DNA from: Eleusine coracana subsp. coracana
Taxonomy: Eukaryota > Streptophyta > Magnoliopsida > Poales > Poaceae
Assembly: GCA_032690845.1 (NCBI GenBank)
Contig: CM064424.1
Location: 38,887,511 to 38,951,510 of the forward strand
Length of the DNA: 64,000 bases
Direction: 5' to 3'
How positions within the stretch are numbered: the first letter of the stretch is position 1; each line of letters starts with the position of its first letter. The notes under the pieces are model-generated. The model worked only from the letters and a program-made list of their open reading frames with translations. It did no database searches and was not told the DNA's origin. The translations under genes were made by a program, and so were the position numbers. Below, one piece after another: positions 57,778 to 64,000 of the stretch.

Positions 57778-59582
57778 TCAAGCACTTTTTGGTACCCAAC
57801 GCTTGTTGGGTCCTAGAGGGTTAGTGACACAAACTTTAGGCAACCAAATTAACTTTGCACTTTCAATGGGTGAACTAATCACCTTGACAGCACAAGAGTT
57901 AACATTTGCCTTAGCACAAGATACATGATTGTGGGCTAAATTTGAAGGGGTTCGAGCCATAGGGCAATCCTTACTCATGTGGCCTTTTTCACGACAAATA
58001 TAGCATTTGCGGTGCTTGATTTTATTTGCCTTCACCTTGAGTTGTCTTTTGGTACTTCCATTCTTGTCCATGTATCGGTTAAGTGCTGACATAAAACCTT
58101 TCTTGAGCTTCCCTTGTGATCTCAGCCTGCCTGTAGAAACCAGACCATCCGGTTTTCACAGACTTGTTGTTTTCTTGATGCTGTTGTACATTGAGAAATT
58201 TTGTGCCCTTCCTCATAGCAACCAAAACACCTTCTCTTAGATAGCCTTCTTTGTCTTTTAGAAAGTGTTGGTTGAACCTTTTTCTTGGTTGGACACTTTG
58301 AGGCAAAGTGTCCCTTTGTTGAGCACTCGAAGCATATGACATGAGCACTTGTTTTGTTCTTCTTATTGCTCTTCATGTCATTGACTTTTTCAAGGTCAGT
58401 TGTGGTGCTTTGGGAGCATGTGACGGTTGATCCCTTCTCAAGCTTCTTCACCATGTTGTTACGGTTATCTTGAGATGGTTGCACATGACCTTTGCGTTTC
58501 AACCAACTTATGTCCATTTTAAGCTTCTTATTTTCTTCCTTGAGAGCATCATTTTCATTTGCACTGAGATCATCACAAGTTTCTACAATTATATGCTCAT
58601 CAAGAGATGGCTTTTCTTGAAGACAACATATGTTAGCACATGATAAATCAATGGATATAGGTGCACATGTGCAAGTGTGAGGTTGAAGGGATTTTACCAT
58701 TGTTAGAGCAACCTCATGTGTTGTCTCTAGCATGACATAAGTATCAACTAGCTTTTCAAGGGAGCTTAGAAGAATGCTATGTCTCTTTTGCAAATCAAGA
58801 TGCTTTTTGGCTAGCTTTTGGTACTCCTTGAAGACCATTTGATTTGCCTTCTCTAATTGTGCTTCATAAGATAGAGAGTTAATAGTACATGCATCATTGT
58901 TACTCAAATCATCACCTTTAGCAAGCGTGGATGTTTTGGCTTCTCTTTGTCTCTTGGTCATGAGACGGAAAGAGTCCTCATCCTCTAACTATGAGCTTGT
59001 TGGTGAGGTAGACTCCTCACATGGTTTGAACATGCAGCAGTCAAGATCATTGACATCTTTTATTAAAGTTGTTTCTATCTTGCCAAAACTGGACACTCCA
59101 GTTTGGGAAACCAGATTATCTAGTTTTCCCAGGCAGATAGATTCAGTTCTGCTTTCTTGATCTTTTGATAGCTTATGTTGGTGTTGGTCTTCTGAGCTTG
59201 CTGAGGTGGAAATGTTCTCTGGCTCACATTCCAACAATGAGTTTTTCTCATTGCTAGAGCCATACATTTCCTCAAGTGCCTTCCAAATAAGATGAGCACT
59301 CTTGCGATGACCAAACTTCTTAAGCATCATGCCAACTACTTCTGCACTCACAACACTAGATAAAGCATGAAATGCACGGGCTTCGAGATATAAGCATTTC
59401 TCTTGAGCTTTTGTTGGAGGATGATCTCCAAAGTCATGAGAAAAGCCTATATCTACGATCCACCAAACTTGAGGGCTCATTTCACGTAAGTAGGAAGACA
59501 TGAGAATTTTCCATGAAGCAAAGTTTGCTCCATTGAAGCAAGTTACCTCGAAGGATGGCGAAGCAATGTGTGGAAGCGACAT
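57778..59582 (-). pseudogene. gag: Element E: Sirevirus-type gag with three zinc knuckles
   Basis: The start is ATG 59582 (MSLPHIASPSFEVTCFNGAN), the first Met with gag-like context; the frame is open back to the primer site. The N-terminal part has WKILMSSYLREMSPQVWWIV and LIWKALEEMYGSSNEKNSLL, as in copia gag. A TAG at about 58,988 and a frame change at about 58,100-58,140 break it. A Lys/Glu-rich middle (EENKKLKMDISWLKRKGHVQ) is followed by three CCHC knuckles: CFECSTKGHFASKC, CFGCYEEGHKISQC and CYICREKGHMSKDC. A palindrome pair at 59,081-59,130 and a single one at 58,137-58,160 are inside coding sequence. The family role is RNA packaging. Confidence 0.88.
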
Positions 59583-59619
59583 TGCTTTCTCCAAGCGGTG
59601 AAGCCTAATAAGGAGATTA

Positions 59620-59634
59620 GGCTCTAATACCAAT
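59620..59634 (-). other. Primer-binding site of element E
   Basis: On minus it reads TTGGTATTAGAGCC directly after the LTR end; initiator tRNA-Met type, same as element F. Confidence 0.85.
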
Positions 59635-61746
59635 TGAAAGGACCTTGATGTCGCCTAGAGGGGGGGGGGGTGAATAGGCGTTCCTGAAATTTATTCCAAA
59701 ACTCACAGCGGAATTAGTACAGCCAAAAACCGGACCCTCCGGTTTTTCAAACCGGACACTCCGGTTTTTGTCAGGGGATGGAATAAACTAAGCCCAAAGG
59801 AAACAAGCGGGAACTTTAAGCATGCACCCTACCACAGAAACAACAAAGCTAGAGCAAGGTGATTTCACACAGAAATGACCAAGATAGAACACTGTCCAAA
59901 ACCGGAAACTACGGTTTTCTCGGGACAGAAAATAGAGGCAAGGGAAAAACAGCTCGTAGAGGAGATCTAGCACAATCCAAGCTATCAGAGGTTGCACACA
60001 AGCAAGAGCAAGTTTATCCACTAAGGAAAACACGAGCAACTACTCATGCAATGTATGAGAAAATAAAGCAAGCTAGAACTTAAACAACAACAAGGAACAA
60101 GGGAGCACACGGGAATTTATTTACCGGAGTTCGACCAACTTGCAACCAAGTTGTCTACCTCTCCGTTGAGGAGCTCGATCACACTTGAGCCGGGTCTCTT
60201 TCAACCCTTTTACCACGCCAAGCAATCACCAAGATCAAGCTTGGATGACCAAGCAATCACCAAGATCTAGCCCGGTACTCCACTAAGCTTGCTTCTTCCC
60301 TTGCGGAGGTGAAGCCGACCTTTAAAAACTTTCCTAAGGCTCACCACAAACATGGGAGCTCTAGGGCGACGCCTAGCCGTCTAGGAATCTTCAATTCCAA
60401 GAGTAACAAATGTGTCACCGAATCTTGCTATGCAACAATGCTCAAGTGCTCAAACTTTCTCACAAAGAGTATCTCTCTCAACCCAATTCTCACAAAGAGA
60501 TCAAACCTCACAAAGAGGAGTTGGGGAGTGTGCTAGAGGGCTTTGGATATGTTATTTTCGTGAATGGAATCAGTAGCCACTGAAAGAAGGGTTGGATGAG
60601 TATAAATACTCACCCCTCCAAAAGTAGCCGTTGGAAACTAGCCAGTGAAAACCGGACACTCCGGTTTCCAAAACCGGACCATCCGGTTTTGGCTGAACTA
60701 GCCGTGGGAATTCAAACCAGCCCAAAACCGGACACTCGGGTTTCTGAAACCAAACACTCCGGTTTTCCTGGGACAGTGAGAGGATAGTGTGTGTTTGGCT
60801 ATTGTGTGTTGCTCTTCTCACTTGGTATTTTCTTTTGAGCATTGAGACTTAGCATATCATCCATGTAACATCCCTCTTGATAGAGCGGCATGCCTAAACT
60901 CAAGATTAAAAATAAAAGGAGATTTTCTTCAACTTGAGCTTGCATAATTTGAATCTTTCCACTTCTTCATCTTTACCTTTATGAGAGATACAACATGTGT
61001 TTTTCACTTTTGGCGTCATCAACTAGAGCTTGTGACATAGAATATTTGAAACCACATGATCATCTTCTATAATGAATTCATAAGTCACTTCATTTCTTCA
61101 CTTTCATCATTAATTGATACTTGGCAACATATGACACCTTGTACCTTGATCGGTTCATGATTATGCTATACTTACCCTTCACCATTGCATTTGGTCCCTC
61201 GGTGCCAAGACTCATCTTGCCCTTCTCCTTGCATGGTCCATCGCGGTCAAGTCAAGCCAATCACTTACCATCTTACTAACGTGAGCCATACATTACTTTG
61301 GATCATCCACATCAATTCTTTTGTCATTGTTTAGACCTTCTCCTTGCATGGTCCATCGCGGTCAAGTCAAGCCAATCACTTACCATCTTACTAACTTGAG
61401 CCATACATTACTTTGGATCATTCACATCAATTCTTTTGTCATTGTCTAGATATTTGTGATCACTTTGCTTTTAACAGAGTATCCAATTATGAATCTGTAA
61501 GCAATTGATCATCAACCTTTTTCATACATTCTTTGATCCTTGTGAACAAGCCTTTCAAGTAAGTTCTCAGTCATACAATGAATATCCATGTCACACAATT
61601 TGAGTCGATGTACACTTTGAATAATAATATCCACATAAGATCTTTGTTAATTATGTCCTGCTAAAATACTCACAAGAATCATTAGTCCTTTAATCACATT
61701 GTCATTCAATACACCAAAACCCACTAGGGAACTAGATGCACTTTCA
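59635..61746 (-). repeat. 5' LTR of element E (2112 bp)
   Basis: On minus it runs from TGAAAGTGCATCTAGTTCCC at 61746 to GGTCCTTTCA at 59635. Flanked on the right by ACAAC (61747-61751), matching the left flank. It differs from the left LTR by a 115-bp tandem duplication (61221-61450) and by keeping a palindrome pair where the left copy has a single one. Most of the length difference is explained by these. Confidence 0.93.
61221..61450. repeat. 115-bp tandem duplication in element E 5' LTR
   Basis: Two copies starting CCTTCTCCTTGCATGGTCCA at 61221 and 61336, nearly identical. The other LTR (52,570 region) has one copy. Confidence 0.93.
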
Positions 61747-61751
61747 ACAAC

Positions 61752-63411
61752 TGGAGTCAAAACCAAAGGTACTAAAGATGACTCCGGAGTTAGCTACAAT
61801 GCCTTACCATTTAACAACAATGAGCTCAAAAATGAGTATGTTGGTAACGGTTCCGGAAAGTTACCACATTTTGATGGAACATTCTATGATCATTGGAAAT
61901 ATAGAATGGAACTATATTTGGGCTCTATGGGAAGACAAATCTTGAAGATGGTGAAGCAAGGGTTTGAGTTGGAAAATGAAGAAAATCCAACTTCCAATGA
62001 TGAGATCAAGCTTACTCATAATGATCATGCCGCATCCGCCATTGTTTCCGCCCTATCACCAAAGGACTATGAAAAGGTGATAGGAATTAAGAAAGCTCAT
62101 GATATTTGGAAGAAGCTTGAGGTTATCTATGAAGGGATCGAGGGTGTTAGAGAAGCAAGAGAGGACATCCTAAGAGGCAAGTACAACTTGTTTATCAAGA
62201 AGGCCGGTGAAGGGCCACAAGAAGTGCATGATAGACTCATGGAAATTGTAAACAAGAAAAGAGCTCTAGGGATCAAGCTTGACACCATTGAGGTCAACAA
62301 AAGGTTGCTTCTTGCCTTGCAACCATGGAATCAAAGTGCTTGCAATTTTGTTAGAGAGAAAGAAAACTTCAAGAACTTTAGTACGGATGAAGTACTAGGA
62401 AGGTTGCTCACCTACAAAGAGAGAGATGAAGAAGCAACAGGAGTGAACAACTTATTGGGACAAGGTGAAGAAGAAAAGAAAGAAATTGCACTCAAGGCAT
62501 CTCATGATGCTAATGAAAAGAAAGACACGAAGAAGAAAAAGAAAGAAATTGATTCTAGTGATGAAGATAGTGATAATGAGATGGCTTTACTTGTGAGAAG
62601 ATTCAAGTCATTTCTCAAGAAAGATGGCTACAAGAAGAAAAGCTATGATAAAAGCAAAGTAAGAAGATCAAAGAGAACTTATTATGAATGCGGTGATGAA
62701 GGACATTTCATTGCGGAATGCCCAACGAAGAAAAGCAAGGAAGAGAGAAGAAAAGACAAGCACCACAAGAAGAACAAGAAATACAAGAAACATAGAAGAG
62801 GTGAGACTCACATTGGGCAATAATGGAATTCTGATGGTTCATCCTCTTCACCCTCTTCCTCCTCCGAATCCGACTCGGATGAGGGAGGCATTGCTACACT
62901 CGCCATTGGCGTCACTCCCATCAACACTTCTCTATTTGGGAGTTTGAGTGATGATGAGGATGACAACACTCACAAGTGCTTCATGGGAAAACATAAGCGT
63001 TCCTCATATTCTAGTAGTAGTGATGATGATGATGATGACACTGCTAGTGCTTCACTTCCTAAAATGCTTGAATTTATGGAATTACTTTAAAAACAAAAGG
63101 AAGAAAATGATAGACAAGAGGAGCTTCTTGAAACACAAGAAGACTTGCTTATTCTTGAAAAGAAAAGAAACCTTGAACTAGAGATGCTCCTAGAACTTGA
63201 AAGGAAGAAAAATGAAGAACTAACCATGTCTCTCACTAAAATTGAAAACACTTGTGAGAATGTTAAAAATGCTAAAGATAAACTTCAAGAGAAGTATGAG
63301 GACATGGAAAAGACTCATAAGTCTCTTGAACAGCAATATAGGATTCTTTCAACCTTCACATCCTCTTCCACAAATAACTCTCATGCCTCCACTAGCAAAG
63401 GATGTGATAGG
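61752..63411 (+). pseudogene. gag: Element F: Sirevirus-type gag, main part
   Basis: Continuation of the F gag after element E, in the same frame as 50982-51019. The N-terminal gag domain is clear (KLPHFDGTFYDHWKYRMELY, ASAIVSALSPKDYEKVIGIK, AHDIWKKLEVIYEGIEGVRE). A Lys-rich acidic linker precedes a knuckle YYECGDEGHFIAEC at about 62,680-62,722, in which the first Cys is Tyr. A TAA at about 62,821 and another stop at about 63,088 interrupt it. A Ser/Asp-rich region and a long charged coiled coil (NEELTMSLTKIENTCENVKN) follow to 63,411. The LTR at 63412 then cuts it, so protease and pol are missing. Confidence 0.9.
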
Positions 63412-64000
63412 TGTGACATCCCATGTCATAAAATGAAGTTAGCTAAACCATTGATTAAGGGCTAAGAAAGAGTATAATTAATCCATGTGCCAAAGAATAA
63501 AAAGGAGGAAACCTATTTAATTAAATTACAGAATATTCAAATATGGGTCATCCACCAACATTACCAAAACCCATGGAAGTACCCCAATGTGTTTGCATAT
63601 TATGAATGGCCACATTAAAGGAGAATTTTGATAATTTTTCCAGAATTTTTGGTAACCATTTAATGCCCTTAAAAATTCCCCTAAAGTCAGAAAAGTGTAT
63701 TTCGGGTTTGGAATTTTCATAATTTATAAAAGCCATTTCAGCTGGTGCTCCCAAAAGAAACGTTGGAGTATAGGTTTTCCTGAGCCCACACAAAAATTTG
63801 TGTCCAGTTTGGAGCAAGGGAACGTGGCGAATTTGCCCAAACCCGAGCCTTGGTTCAAGTCAAGCCGGGTCAACCGTCCCTCCCTCCATTCCTTTCCTCT
63901 CCGGCCAGTCTCCGATCGACACCGATGCGCTCGTACGAGCCACCATCGATTGCTGTAGCCCCATCCCAATCACTGCTCCACCAAATCTCGCCTGCGCCAC
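63412..64000 (+). repeat. Start of a chromovirus-type LTR, cut by the window edge
   Basis: It begins TGTGACATCCCATGTCATAA inside the F gag frame and continues as AT-rich then C-rich sequence, like the start of the element C LTR (TGTGACACCCCAGGTGTC). A TTATAAAAGCC is present at about 63,724. The boundary is inferred from the break in the gag frame and the terminal motif. It belongs to a different family from element C, because the sequences diverge after the first 20 bases. Confidence 0.6.

Noticed and set aside
1..64000. A bacterial-type operon, phage or defence system
   Set aside because: No ribosome-binding-site-led gene clusters. All recognisable proteins are plant LTR-retrotransposon Gag/Pol or associated frames.

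Overview
The window is repeat DNA from a plant nuclear genome, almost certainly a grass (Poaceae). It is a nest of LTR retrotransposons with one small DNA transposon and no host gene I can support. The grass call rests on the element types: Athila-like Ty3/gypsy elements with a tRNA-Asp primer site and poly-Asn gag, Tat-type gypsy gag, Tekay-type chromovirus with about 3.6-kb LTRs starting TGTGACACC, and Sirevirus-type copia elements with TGAAAGTGCATCTAG LTR ends and dispersed palindromes. Lineage names come from family knowledge and no database search was run. The species cannot be named. The pattern fits heterochromatin.

Layout. (1) 1-4010, minus: element 1, Tat-type gypsy gag/protease remnant with its 5' LTR. 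(2) 4011-5059, plus: decayed Athila-type gag/protease fragment. (3) 5060-8325, plus: element B, Athila-type 5' LTR, fourfold primer-site repeat and broken gag. (4) 8326-20081, minus: element C, Tekay-type chromovirus with a truncated left LTR, pol lacking the RT core, gag, two related ORF0-like reading frames and a full 3642-bp LTR. (5) 20082-30355, minus: element G, Athila-type with both LTRs, gag-protease-RT-RNase H-integrase, and a 1185-bp PIF/Harbinger-type element inserted at the start of RT. (6) 30356-32849, plus: element H, the env-position ORF and 3' region of an Athila-type element. (7) 32850-39318, plus: element D, Tat-type LTR and gag, split by a 3783-bp solo LTR of the element C family with CCCAG duplications. 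(8) 39319-47552, plus: element A, Athila-type with gag and protease but no RT or integrase. (9) 47553-49265: unassigned, probably LTR. (10) 49266-63411, plus: element F, Sirevirus-type LTR and gag, interrupted after 13 codons by element E (minus, 51020-61746, ACAAC duplications), a Sirevirus-type element without pol but with an ORF in the env position. (11) 63412-64000: start of another chromovirus-type LTR.

Working parts. No element here is intact. Each has nonsense codons, frameshifts, truncations or internal deletions, and several stops are explicable by C-to-T change. Elements C, A and E look non-autonomous: C lacks the RT active-site region, and A and E lack RT and integrase altogether.

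The most notable signal is not a gene. Three unrelated elements (Athila-type G, Sirevirus-type E and F) each carry their own short palindrome, scattered as pairs whose members lie 20-22 bp apart, about two DNA helical turns. Other notable points are tandem copies of the tRNA-Asp primer-site region in A and B, two diverged tandem ORF0 copies in C, and terminal hairpins at chromovirus LTR starts that are preserved despite different sequence.
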